Positions 30,901 through 44,203 of a DNA stretch of 64,000 bases are shown here, one piece after another. Numbering within the stretch: the stretch's first letter is position 1; each line of letters begins with the position of its first letter. Origin of the DNA: Isochrysis galbana (taxonomy: Eukaryota; Haptophyta; Isochrysidales; Isochrysidaceae). The position numbers and the translations under genes are program-made. The notes under the pieces were generated by a model. The model had not been told where the DNA came from, ran no database searches, and worked only from the letters and a program-made list of their open reading frames with translations. Location of the stretch: positions 946,418 through 1,010,417 of the forward strand of contig CM030940.1 in the NCBI GenBank assembly GCA_018136815.1, given 5' to 3'.

Positions 30901-33900
30901 AGCGCGGCCATCGGGGAAACACTGCACGCTCATAGGCGACCGGCCTTGTCCATTCGCGTCTGCGCACGAGACGCCCACGTGGACGCGACGGTGCCATCGG
31001 TGAATACAGAGGTGCACGTGTCGCTCGCGCCAGTGCTGGTCACGGTCACGTACGGCGTTCTCGAGGGGCTTTATCGGTTGTTTGCACTTATTCCCCCTCC
31101 CCGGCCTGGGGTTGCTCGCATTGTCGACCAGATGATACAGCCAAAGTGGCGCCCGGTTGGGATCCACGCCAACTGGCGCGAGGAGCTCGTGGAGCACATG
31201 GAATCCGTCGAGCCTACTGCGCCTGATAGTGAGAACCGCATGAGCATTCAGCTACACTTGCCGAGCCTAAGACTCACGCTTCCACTCAAGGACACTGACG
31301 CAGAGACGCGGCAGATGATCTTGGCGCTTGACGGCGTGCAGCTGCATGGAGGGAGCTACGCGTCCATCTCCCAGCCGAGTGACTATCGCTCCACAATAGA
31401 CAAGATCGCAGTTGATATCAAAATGGAGCACTCGACCATCCCCTTGTTGGATTCGACAACCTGTAAATGCCGAATCACGAATCTTGTTACTGCATCTCCT
31501 GGCTTCTCCAACCCACGCACCCTCGTGCACCTCACGCCGATTGCCATCATCTCCACCTTCACACCTGCAGTTGTGGGCACGCTGATGGGCTTTGTGAACG
31601 AGTGGGCAGGACCGAGCACTGGCTACGCGCGCAGGCCCCCCACACCAAATCGACAGTCAGCCCCCGTTGGCATGTTCTCCTTCCGCGTACGTGCTCCAGT
31701 CTTCGAACTCATCTTGCAGCATGAGGCTGCAGAGCCGCCTGCCCATTTCCGCCCGGCTACGCCGCCAGTCGCCCACCCGGCGAGCAACTCTGGAGAGCCG
31801 AAAAGTATTCGTGCGGCAGCCGTGGGTGGAGCTGCAGGCGAAACGCCACTCGTGATTGGGCGTGTGCGAATTGGTGCTCCTAGCCTCGACATCCACGCTG
31901 ACTCATCTCTTCGCCTTAATCTTGATGCCTCGAGCTTCGAAATCGTCGCTGAGGGGGTCGCTGCGGCTCGGAAGGCGACCGACCACTACCTCAATCGCGT
32001 GGCTAGTTTCAAGCCTAGCTTGTCATCGCATCGAAGAGAGGCACCTCCCCCACCGCTCTACCACCAGCCGGGCGGTGAGCAGCACACGGAAGCGCGCAAG
32101 TTGGCCTCCGTCCGGCGCAGACGGCACACCGACTCTGTGGGGTGTTCCCGCCCAGTGGATCTCACTAGCGGGAGTAGTAGCTCCTCTTTGTCTTTCGAGG
32201 AGGCTCGCCACGGGACGAGCGAACGCATCGGATCGCCCTTGCCACAACACATTCGATCGCCCTCTGGGACCTGTGGATCTGACGTGTCGGGGCTTGATGC
32301 GCCCACTTGCGCGCCACCTGTTGATTCTATTCCGGCGCCCGACGTGCGGTCAACCACTTCACCAAGTGTCTTGCAGATGCCGCCGCCGCCGCCAATGCAG
32401 GAGCCACAGGTGGCGACGCCGTCTTGCCGGAGAACAGGCTCTGTGGCACTTCGGCGCCATTCGCATGCCCAACAGGGTAGGGAATCATCCCTCAGCCAGC
32501 CGCCTCTTGCACTACGCATGAGGCTCGTGCACAATATGAGCGTGCCACTGGAGGCCGCTTGTGTGAAATCGGTGACGCTCGAGTTGGGCGAGGGCTCGCT
32601 CATTTGGGACACTGCATCGGCGCAATTATTTCTTCGCCACTTGTACCTGGCTTGTCGGGACGCATTCCCGCCGCGCAAGCCGCGCCCGTATTATCTGCGT
32701 GGGTTCCAGCCCCTCCCGCATGATGCCTGGAACGCGCGCATTATCTGTCCAGCGATCCGGTGGCGCTTTCTCGACTCCTTAGCGTCGACGCCCTGTCTCG
32801 TTGGTATCTTGCACCTGCGCGCTTTCAACGTCTTCGTGCGGCTCACCGCGGCTTGTACGACGGATGTGAGCGTCTCGACCGACCTCACCTCGATAGACCT
32901 CCCACCGAACGCGTGCCTTTCTCTCTCTCCCTTGGAGTCACTGCCCGCCGACTCTTTTGACGCACGTGTGGCGTCGCTGCTAACGCGATTGCGCGAGCCT
33001 TTGGACACCATGCCGGGAGCCCCATGTCCGATGCACATGCGCATGACCACTTACAACGAACTGTCCACCCCTCGCGCATCGGAACTGCAAGGCCGCACAA
33101 TGCACACTCGCATAAGCTACGCGGCCTCTCGGGTCCACTACCACCACGCGGCCGTGATGCGACTGCATGATTTTCTCACGGGCGCCGTGATTGGCGCTGC
33201 AAGTGAGGCTAGCGTGCCGTACCTTGGGTCAGACCCTGGCCTCTCCTCTCTGGAGCAGCATTTTGACGCAACGGAGATTCGGGTGCCTGCTGCCTCTGAC
33301 GCAACTCTGCCTGCTCCCGAGGTACGGCTGATGTTCTCGTCCATCGCGATCCGCAAGCAACAGCCCAATGAACTGCCTAAGGATATGACGGGCACGACGA
33401 TCGAGTTGAGCAACATGTCCGTCAGCGCGCCATGCGCTGAGAACGAGACGAACCCAACGGATTACGAGGCAGGCGTCGGCGTGAGTGAGCTGGATCAACA
33501 ACGCTCGGTATGGAAGGTGCCCACTCTGCGACTACGCATGATCTACCCACAATTCCCTGGCCACGGGCTTGAGCAAGGTGTGCCCGAAAGCCTGATGCAT
33601 GTCGAGGCAGGGAGGATGTGCGAGCTTAATTTCACGCCATATCAACTCGCCGTCCTCGCCGCTGTCAAGGACTACAACCTGGCGACGCCACCAATGTACG
33701 TCATGCCTTCCCCTGTGCTGCCTCCGGCAACCGTGCAGCTTGGGGTGAGGTTTGTCGCAGAAAAGATCAAGCTCAATTTTTGGGGCAAGGTTGAGTCCGA
33801 CGAGCCCCCGGCGCTCACCATCGAGCTGCGTGATGTTGACCATTGTATTGACTGGGGCGTAGACCTCTCGACCGCCGCGAAGGCGAGTGTAGGCAGGCTC

Positions 33901-36900
33901 TTTGCGTACGCCGAACCCCTGGGCAACTTTCCTTTCTTTGACATGAGACCGCTTGTGGAACCTAAGCCGCCTCTTGGAGAGGAGTCCCCCGGGGAAACGT
34001 TGAAACAGGGTTCTCTCGTTGAAGGTACCGACCATTCGATGCCGGGCACGCCTCCCGATGTGGCCATTCCAGAGACAATTTTCGAGACGGAGCAAACGGC
34101 TCTGCTTGCCCCAGGGTCGGCGTCGCATACAAGTGAGGGCACGAACGCCTCAGCGTCACTCGCTGAGATCAGCCAAGGATCGAAAGACGGCTCTACCTCC
34201 GGCCCATCCACTTTGCTTGGACGACGGCTGTCATTCTTGCGCCATCGCGACAGTCCAGGCGTAGAGCGCCCTCGCGAGTCCTGGCTCCGGATTCCCTCTT
34301 TCTTCAACACGCCCTCGATGCTACAGTCAATGTCCACTGTGGGCCACGTTGAGACCGGAAGCACTGGACTGCAGGCGCCCAACCCTCTTGAGCACCATCA
34401 CGAAGGCGGAGCATCTCCGGTCCGTCTAGGAGACGGCACCAGTGCGCAAGATCATCATCTGCGCCGCGGCTCATCCACGCTTAGCCTCATTCGCCGACGG
34501 CGTACCTCAAAGGCTTTCAGGACTACCCCTTGTGTCGACGATGGCGCTCTTGTCCAGCCGGAGGCGACCGCTGAGGAGGCGGTAACGCTATCACACTCAC
34601 GGCAGCCACTGAAGTCGTCGTTATCTCTTAAGCGCAAGCCCAGCGTGGTACGGATACAAGTGCCCGACCAGGACGACATGGGTCGTGTGGAACAAATATC
34701 TGGGCCAGATCTACCCTCGCCCATCACCGAAAGCAGCGGCGGCTACACATCGCCTGCCCCAGCCATTTCGCTTTCCTACACTGTTTCGGCTGCACCCGAG
34801 TCCGTGCCGACGGTCGACATGGAAATGGCACACATCAACGTCCTTCTGCTACCCAACGCAGTAGTTCGGTTGGCTCTTTTCGCGAGGGCCGCTGCGACGT
34901 TCTTTGAACGATGCTATGCTCGCCCGTTGCCTACGCCCGTGGTCACACTAGCTCCGTACCAAATCAAGCTCAATGTTGAGGATCTTCACGTATGGCTGCC
35001 GGTTGTACAGCCCACTCCTACTTCCAGCGCCAGCGACCACGTCCAAGCGCTGATGTGCCGAAGTGGGTTGCGCTTTGAAAGCAATACTACTCGAGAGCAA
35101 CAGGTATTCCTAAGTATCCTCCACAGGCAAACTGGTCTACATGGGCTGAGCGTGGCACGGCGTAGCGTGCTGGCGCATTTTTCGGATGGCTTGGCTGTCA
35201 TTGAACGCTTCATGATGCAGGCTCAGTATAATAACGACGCGACAGCTAAATTGGTTTGCCAAGATCCACTTCGCGTGCACGTCGACGCCTATCACCTGCG
35301 CATGGTGGTCGAGGCGGTTTCGGACTTTCGGACCGTTCTCATAGCAGCCTTGCCCGCCGCTCAGGTTTTCTCTGAAGAGGGAACAGACATATCCGGGTGG
35401 GCCGAATTGCGCCCAGACGAGCTGCGAGGATGGGGTTCGTCCGCGCTCGCTGAGCGAATACAACGCGACTCGGTGACTCGACGTGATCGGCATGCGAGTG
35501 CGTGCGTCCGCCCGTCCAGTACATCCGCGCGATCGCCCGGTTCGCCGAATTTGGCGAGTCGTAGCTTTGAGGGACCCAACGGTCGCAACGGCGCCCCGTC
35601 GCCTCCACGTTGGTATCGCGTTCGGATTGAGATTAACGAGATCTCCGTACTATTCGTATCCTCGGTGCGCATCACGCCCACTCCGACTCTGCAGATCCTG
35701 GTATCCAAACTTGTGTTCGGCCTCGATACGAGTAGCGGAACCTCCACACTTGGGCCGTTGTCAAACGTACAGCTGGATTTGTGTTTTCAAGTCGACTACT
35801 TCAACCGCAATATCGCCGAATGGGAGCCTGTTTTGGAGCAAGCCCCTTTCTTTCTCGAGCTCGAGGTAGACGGTCGGGTGTTCTGCAAAGTGCGCTTTGC
35901 TCAGGTGCTTGAATTCGTCTTGAGCAACCATTCGATTCATGCCCTCAACGGCTACGCCAAGCGGGTACAAAGGACGATGTCTTCGCCTTTGCACATGGTC
36001 ACCTCTCGAGAGGCGCGTGCGCCCTACCGACTCCGTAACGAAGCAGGTGTCCCACTCAGGTATGGCGGCGGTGGAGCAGCGACCGTCACGCACTTGCTTC
36101 ATTCGGGCCATGAAGAAGATGTGCAATTCTGGAAAGACGGCGCTGTGCAAGATCATGCTGTCCGCTCCGTGGCGCTTGAGGTATGCGAGATGCGCACGAC
36201 AAGACGAGTTGCCATCGACCACGCAGGCACCCGGATCGTGCCGCTGAGGGCCGACGTAGTAGGAGGCCAGGCTGGTGGCTCATCGGCTCATCCACTCGCT
36301 CTTTGTTGCGCGGTTGAAGTATGCGACGACGGTTTTACCACATTGTTGCGCGTGCAGTCGCTCGTGCAAGTTCGCAACGAGACGGGCGTCCCACTCGAGT
36401 TGCGTGTGCGGCTTCTCGCCAAGGCAGGCACCGAGCGCGCTGAGCATTCCGAGGACATTGGCTCCGTCGCCGTGGGTGCCTCGTTGCCCATTCCGGTCGA
36501 CATGCTCCATGGCGGGCTTATCGTCCGACCGCTCTCCCATGGCGATGCTTATGGATCGTCTTCCTCGCCCCCTTCTCAGCGCGGTCCCGGTGCATCAGTC
36601 TTGTACGATTGGCCACAGCCTGGCTCGACCATTTGGCTGGCTCGTACAATCACAGCCTCGCGCTCACGTCAGTACCAGCGCGCTTCGGCTCGAGCTCGCC
36701 GTCTCTTCCATCTCGAAGACTCGGACTACTTGCTTGACCATTTCCGGTGCCAAGCGCGAACTGGCGGCGCTACCAACCTCAGGCGCGGGCGCTTGAAATG
36801 GAAGACGCTGGTGCGGCGGCGAAGGCACACCTCGAGCACAGGAGAACGCATCGGTGGATTACTCTACCTTACCTCCTCGTCGATCTGCTTTTACTCGCGC

Positions 36901-39900
36901 TCGGCGCGCATGCGTCAAATAGTGCCGGTGAGTTCTGTCACTGCTTTGGAATGGAGCGGCCACGGACATGACATCGTGCTGCGTTGGAAGGCTTCGCAAA
37001 AGAGGACCGTAGGAGACACTGTAGTTGAAGAGAGTAGCAGCGTTAAAGGAACGCCGCGCCTTCTAAGCTTGCTATCGGCGAGGGGATTTGGGCGCAATTT
37101 CAACCAGATTTCGCGGCTTGCAGAGCGCACCTACGCTGCCGCGCAAAGTCAACCGCTCGACCATGAGCCTGAGTTGGAGCTGCGGCTTTGTCCGACCCGC
37201 CATCGCCAGAAAGTCTATGATGGTCTAGAGAAAACAGTCTCCCGCCATGTGCCGAACGCGGTGAAATCTACGTCGACCGAAGAGCTGCGCCGCCGTTTTG
37301 GACTTCCCGCTTCCGTACGTCTCATTTGTAGCTTTAGCTGCTCATACGAGCCGTCGACCTCCAAGAAGATATTCTTCGGTGGCTACCGAGGCGAACTCTA
37401 TTTGTTCTCATCCCATGTCTGTTTCTATGGCCGCTCTCTCGATGGAAAGGAAGCGACGCGGGTGATACTGCTCGAGCACTTGGTGTCGTTGGAGCGCAAG
37501 TTGGGATCATGGGGGCTTGGTCGTCTTTCGTCTGCGTTGGTCATCTCAACACTCGACGAGGAGCACCTCTTCTCTGCATTTTGGAGACCGCTGACGACCC
37601 TCAAGGCACTCATTGAGGCGTGGGAACACGCACAAGAACTCGCTGATGAGCGCACTGGCGACGCGGACATCGGCAATCCTTTTGGTACAGGTGGAGAGGC
37701 CACCGATCTGCAAGAAGAGGATTTCGTGGCGTTGCGACTGCCACAGGTGGTGGTTTGCTCTCCCGTGACATTGCTCGAGCAGTCCAGTCTGCGACAATCA
37801 ACTGTCGGCTCAAACTTTGGCGGCGATGTCTCCGATATATCATCCCTGGGGCTAGCAGGGCTGCCAGTGGCGTCCCAGCTTGAGCAAACCCCGTTCTATT
37901 GCTGTGTTCGCGTTGCTAGGCAACAATTACCTTCCAGCGGCCGTGCTGGCAAGCAACACATCCAATCTGTGGCCATCTCTCTTCACACCCCCTTGACGCT
38001 CCACTCGGCCCTGCCCTTTCCCATCCGGTGGACACTGCTTTCGCCCAATCAGGCTCCGGCAGCCGGTCTGCGCGGTTTGAGGCAGAAAGGATATTTTTCG
38101 CACATGTCGCGTATTGGTCACCGGCGCTCGGTGCTACGCTCCGGCGTCACGCGCCAGAGTGAGCGAGCTAGTGATTACAGCGTGGGTGATAGCTTGCGCT
38201 ATTCGACGGCATCGCGATTGAGCCATCGTGTGACGAATGGATTACGCGGAGGGAGCGAGAATAGCCTAGGATTCGAGGAGGTCGCCTCGGGAATAGTTGA
38301 CGCATTTGGAGTCATTCACTGCCACGCGATTGATCCCAATCAGCACTGGCAGCTAGTGATTGCTGCTGACGGTTTCGAGCCAACGGCCCCTTTTTGGATC
38401 CATCGTGGCCTTAGCGGCGACTCCCAAACGGGAAAGCTCCCGGACGTCGTGGAGATGGAGCACCTAGCGAACTCGTCGCAATGCGAGCCGAGTTCCTCCA
38501 AAGGACCCCACGGACAGAGTCCATCGCCTAAGAGGGGTCGGATGAGCATACATCTTGACAACTCGCTGCTAGGGGGTGGATCTCGCAAGATAGTGCTCTA
38601 TGCACCCTACTGGCTTGTTAATAAGACGGGGTTGCCTCTCTTGTTCCGTGAAGTGAGGCTTGGTATCAACAAGGGTGTAGGCGCTGGTCGCTCTCAAACC
38701 ATGGCCGAGGCGTCAACTAGCCGCGCTGCAGTCGCGAGTGAGCTAGCCTCGCATGACTCGAACGAGGAAATCGCCGGCGCTGGCGTCGGGCACAGCGTGC
38801 CTAATGCGCTTCGCCCGGCTATGCCGACCCTCTCCGAGGACGATGGCACCTTGTCTCGGAACTCACGCAGCAACGCTAATGCATGCCTGTGCTCGCAAAT
38901 CTTCTTAGCGGATAGAATTGATGATGACTATCGTGTCAACATGCGAGACGATAGCCCAAGGGGCGACCCAAGCGACACCACACACGAGAGCGAGATTGGC
39001 GACCCAGCTGATGTCGGCTTCCAACTGTTTGACGGTGAAGGAGAGGTCGTGGCGGAGGAGTTGGAGCGTCTCGAGGTGCGCGTCCAGCCACAGCTCTTCT
39101 CGTTCTCGCGCACGGATCGCTTTGCCTCGCGCATATCCGTTAAAGTAAGCGATGGGGCGTCGCAGCGCTCGTGGTCGAAACCAGTTTCCATCGAAGCTGT
39201 CGACACTCGATACAGGTTGCGCTGCGGTTCCATTGAGCTTGGCCTATTGGTTGCCCGTGCACCAGGCTCTGCTGGCGATTACTCTAATGAGGTGACGTTT
39301 GCGCCACGCTACGTGATCCGATCGGAGCTGCCCGTCACGCTACGCTACCGGCAAGCGCGATTTCCAGATTCGGAGTTGGTGCTCATGCCTCACCGAGAGG
39401 CTTCCTTCAATTGGACAAGTCGTAAGGGCGAGTTACTTGTCGAGCTGGCTCTTGACAGCGAGAAATTTGGCCGCTCGGCCTATAGCTGCGGGTTTCGGAT
39501 TGATTCATTCGATGAATTCGTCGTGCGGTGCGGTCAGCCAGAGATCGAGCTCGAGGTGGTTTCCGAGAATCAACGACGCCACACACCCATATCATCTTGG
39601 AGTGCAGGGAACCTACTCCCCACGGACCGCCATGGTGCTTGGTCCGATACCAAACTCGAACAACGGCACAAAGGAGGTCTCGCAGCTGTTGAGCCACCAC
39701 CCGGGTGGGAATGGCTTGACGACGAGTGGACGTTGGATCGTGTGCCGAAGGATCCAAACGGATGGGAATATGCGAGCAATTGGCCCTCGGCAGGCAGCCG
39801 TGTCGGCGATGCAATCAATATGGCTAAATGGCACCAGGAGGTTAGTTCAGTTCATTACGTGCGCCGTCGGTGTTGGTATCGCCGCCGCCAACTTAAGCCC

Positions 39901-42900
39901 GAATTCCGCACCGCTTTGCGAGAGCGCTTGCTCTTGGTATCTGTGAAGGAAATGGGCGCCTCGGTGCTCGTGGTGATTTCCGACGGCGCTTTACATTCGG
40001 CGAAATACGCGATCGAGAACGCAACGGCGGCCAACGTGGAGTTCCAACAACGTGGATATCCGGCTCAGCGCACTTTGCTTCCGGCGGGCGAGCCGATGAA
40101 CTTTGTGTGGACTGCTGTGGCCGGTCCGCGCATCGTTGACATTTGGTTGGGCGAGTCAATGGAGCATGCAGAAGTGAAATTTGATGAGGTGGGATATGAG
40201 ACGAAAGTGACGTGGATAGGCATCCCGATGTCGCTGCGCGTTGTTGCTCGCGGCTCGGCGCGCATCTTGGTGATAGCGCCTCAGATTAAGGACGTGTCAG
40301 AGATTGCTCAGCCCTCTATGGACTTTGAAGCGCACGTCCACGGCGTTGGGGTATCCCTTGTTCGATCAGGCGTAGAAGAGCTCGCCTACATGCGCTTCTC
40401 TGGCCTTGGTGTTTTGGCGCGTTTGTCGCCCGAGGCACACAAGTTTCGCCTGGCCATTGACAACATTAGACTTGACAATCAGTCCAAGGGTGCTCAATTG
40501 CCCGCCGTTCTCATTCGTTCGTCGTACGTCACTCGGCAGCGCAACATTGTCGGCGACGAAGTCGATGCGCGTGAACAACGCCGCAATCCCAGCCTGAAGC
40601 TGAGCATAGAGCGCGATGTGCGAGACAACTCCGGCTTGAAGTTCAAACAGATCTTCTTGGGCATCCTTGAGTTTGACCTTCTGATCGAGGAGCGCTTTGT
40701 CAGGGATATGCTCAACTTCAGCCAGCTCTTGCGCGCCGACACTCCGATGACGATGCACCCCACTTCCGGACGCGCTGCGGCGCAGCCGAGGACTCCTCGT
40801 CGCTCCCTGGCCGGCCCTTCCCGGCGCAATCGTCAAGCCACCCCTAACCGCCCGCAATTGCACCTTCGCAACACCTCGGAGGAAGTGCCGCATAGCAATT
40901 CTGAGCATGCAAATCTGGCACGGACCTCGCCGAACGGCAACCACACGTCTCTCCCTACGCCACGCCGAAAGTTGGCGGTCAAACCCGAGACGCGTGAGAA
41001 AAAGCCCGGCGACGGTGGCCGCACAACCGACGAACAAGTGTACTGGTATGTCAAGGCCCTTGAGATTCAACAAATGAAGCTCAATATCACATATATCCAG
41101 TCGCAACAGCCATTTCATGCACTGGCAAATGCTGTGATCCCCAACCTTGACCGGGTGCCACTCTACCTTGAACGGGTCGTCCTCCACAACGAATTCAATA
41201 AGCCCCAACAACTCGTCCATGCCATTCGCACGAGCTACAAAATGGCAATTCTGCGCCAGTTTTACAAGCTTGTCCTCCATGTCGAGGTATTTGGCAACCC
41301 TGTTGGTCTCGTCAAAGGCTTAGGTGCTGGCGTGCGCGATTTTCTCGTTCTCCCTGCGCGAGGGCTGCTCGAATCCCCCGAAGACTTTGGACGCGGGATC
41401 GTCAACGGCTCGTGGTCATTCGTTCGTGGAGTTGTCGGTGCACCAAGTCGCACTGTTTCGCAAGTGGCAGGATCGCTTTCGCGGCGCGTCACCGCGATGT
41501 CGATGGACGGGGCCTACATCTCTGACCATACGCGTCGCGGGCAGGACCTACGACACCATGGCCCGCGCCATGCAGTAGAAGGGCTTCGCTATGGCGCCGA
41601 AGGCTTCGGACGCGGTATGGTTGAGGGAGTGGCGGGATTGCTTTCGCAGCCGATCGAGGGAGTGCAGACGCAGGGGATCCGGGGCCTCGTCAAAGGGGCT
41701 GGTAAAGGCCTAGTAGGTCTTGCTCTCAAACCGACTGCCGGCATGCTCGACTTCGCGCAGTCGACGATGGAAGGCTTCGCGCGCACATTTGAGTACATAG
41801 AGGACGTGCGTTCCCACGGGCGGCAGCACGCCGAAGATGACCCCCACGAACGGTTGCGGTTGCCGCGCATGCTTCATGGCCCTGCCGCCGCAATATACCC
41901 CTACTCGGCGGATGAGGCAGAAGCGCGCCTCGTGTTGCAAACGCTGCGCGATGGCGTATACCTGAAGGAACCCTTGGTACTCTCTATCAAGCTGGATTGT
42001 GGACAGAACACTACTCCACAAATTCTAGTGATCACAGCTGGCCGCATGCTCCTTGCATCAGTCAAAGACCATCGCTGCACGCGCCATTACCCGCTGAACA
42101 TTATCTCTCATGTGAGTCAAGAGATTGAGGGGTGCAAGGTTGTCGTATCCCTGCGACCCGCGGAATTGCAACATCGCGATGGTAGCAAGCAGACGGCACC
42201 GCCGCCGTGTCCAACACGCCGCGTCAGCGTGGCTGCTGAATCTAGCCCACGAGCGAAAGCGCCGCAGTGCCTAGCTTCCGGGAGCGAACCTAACGAAGTT
42301 CCTGATGAGCGGCCAGCTGACGGGAGCACCTCAGCATCAGATGAGCCTGGATCCTCGACCTCGCTGCCGCCAACGAAGAATCGCCTCAGCCAACAGCGAC
42401 ACGCCTCGTCGAGCTCCCTATTTGGACTCCAAAGCGTTCTTGGCTCGAGCCGCGATGCAGCAGCCGGCATGGGCAGCTCTATGCGCCGGCGTGGCAGCAT
42501 TGGTGCTCGCCTACAACATGCCATGCTAGGGATCTCCAAGGAGGAGCCGGCGATGGAATACACGTTGGAATGCGGGACGTCGCAACGGTGCAGCCTCATC
42601 GCAGAAAAGCTCATACTCGTTCTTAGTGCTACTGAGAAGGGCGAGCCCCTCAGACAGCCGAAACGTGCCATGCCTGGTACCAGCACTGCTTTCTTAGCCC
42701 GAATTCGTTCCGAAGAGCAGCAGCACGGGCAGATCAGGCGCTTTACGGGGGGCAGCACCGAGTCCATCGCCAGCCTGCCTCAGCCCTCGATTCTCTTCTC
42801 GGAAAACGTCCCCTATTTGGTCCCGATGGAGTCGAACGTGGCTCTGCTCATGGAGGAGCACGCGTCACCCGAAGGCTCCATGGGCAGATACACTCGTGGG

Positions 42901-43200
42901 CGAGAGCAATCGTCGACGGGCACGTCTTCTCCCGTGTGGTCTGTGGGCAGCAGTCCGCCTTTCGCACGTTTGAGCCCGCCTTTCTCGCGGCTCGGCCAGG
43001 GACGCAGTTCTGAGAACAAAGACGCTCACTTCATGAGGCCACCGTCTTCACGAAGCGCTGGTACACGCAGATCGATCGTTCCAGAGCCGCTCAGAATATC
43101 GCCGAGACCGCTATCTCGAGGTTCGTCGATGGGCCAAGGGATATCGCAGTCGAGTAGCGCTGAGCTGATGCAAGATAAAAACGGCTCCACTCGTCCCTGA
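27946..43200 (+). CDS. VPS13: VPS13 bridge-like lipid transfer protein with two GRAM domains
   Basis: VPS13 proteins form a hydrophobic groove that moves lipids between membranes at contact sites. Exon 1 (27946-28398) encodes the chorein N-terminus (ELKFDVLNGHVLLGNLSVQP, then IGRVELHIPWSKLGTEP). A 126-base intron (donor CAG|GTGTGC, acceptor CTGTCAG) leads to exon 2 (28525-43200), which continues VDLSNIIIRYCD. The total is about 5,042 residues, longer than most VPS13s. The middle holds long extended-chain repeats with Ser/Pro-rich inserts. Six VAB-type repeats can be picked out near residues 2652 (YRLRNEAGVPLRY), 2765 (VQVRNETGVPLEL), 3308, 3513 (YWLVNKTGLPLLFRE), 3748 and 3980. Between repeats 2 and 3, two GRAM-like domains lie at about 2878-2975 (GGLLYLTSSSICFYS) and 3072-3190 (FGGYRGELYLFSSHVCFYG). 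The C-terminus has the ATG2/VPS13 amphipathic region (GAGVRDFLVLPARGLLESP) and a PH-like segment near 4615, then a Ser-rich tail. The identity is firm; the GRAM insertion is the unusual part. Confidence 0.96.
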
Positions 43201-44178
43201 TTGTTGGGCGCATTCGGTTTGGGCGTAGTGGGAGCCGGGATGAGTTCTCTCGCTTGGAGTGAATCTTGCCTCGGCAATCCTTGATGAAGCGTTAGATATT
43301 GTGGAGCAGACACTATCGCGCACCTCGCCGGTCGCTAGTGCACTGGCTTGTGTCGCCGGGCCCGGCCGGCAATGGTTGTTTCCCACCATCTTCTTGGTTA
43401 TCCAAGACCCTACCTAGGCCCTAGACGAAGATCATCTCCGCTCGTCAGTGCTCGCTTGACGACGTCTTTGCTACCCATCCCTTACAACGATGGGTGTAGC
43501 TATGGTCGCATCTGCGATCGTAGTACTAATAATGATTCCTTGAAGGGAGTGACGGGCACTCTGGGTCGGGGGCGATCGTCGTGTGAGCTTTCTGGGCCAG
43601 TCGAGCGTTCTAGTCACTTCCGGGCACAAGACTGCACAATGCGCGCGCTCGAACGCGGAAGCAATGGGGACGCTCGACGAAAAGGGCGGTTGCCTTGATT
43701 TTGATTTGGTACCACCACACGCAGGGCAGCCGCCAGCCCCCCCCCCCCCCCACCGCGCCGACCTTGGTTTTCCCTTTAGAGAACTAAAGACTGAAGGTTA
43801 CGAGGGATCCCATCATGGAATAAAACTTAATAGTAATAATATTCTTACCGCGCACAGCTATCAGTAAACGGTAAACTGATAGATAGAGTCATGGAGCGCG
43901 CGCCACTCCCCTCCCCCTCTGCCGCCGACACCTCTAAGACGGACGATCTGCTCAACAGAGAACTTCCACGACCCAGGCCCACCCGACCTACAACCCTCAC
44001 TCCACACAAAACCTTAATAAAATAATAAAACATCTGGAGATCCGGGCTACTCACGCTAGCTATACAGGTCCACGTACTCACGGTACTCACTCGCACGACT
44101 CACGACATCGCCTATATCCCAGTTTACTCACTCCCTTACACCACCTCCTTCATTCCTTTGTCTTTTTGTATCGGGGGG
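43201..44178. other. Intergenic region between VPS13 and LINE copy 2
   Basis: No supported gene. Includes a C-run at about 43738-43751 and AT-rich DNA at 43820-44060. GGTAAGAATATTAT on the minus strand near 43840 matches a segment at 9960, and the 44025-44050 stretch matches 4037-4060. This suggests scattered repeat fragments. Confidence 0.5.
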
Positions 44179-44203
44179 GCAACTAACTTTATAGTTGGTC
44201 GCC

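Noticed and set aside
28544-42767. Many antisense frames of 60-300 codons inside VPS13, the longest at 40366-41280 (-)
   Set aside because: They are shadows of a strongly coding, GC-rich plus-strand frame and show no motif or splice logic of their own.
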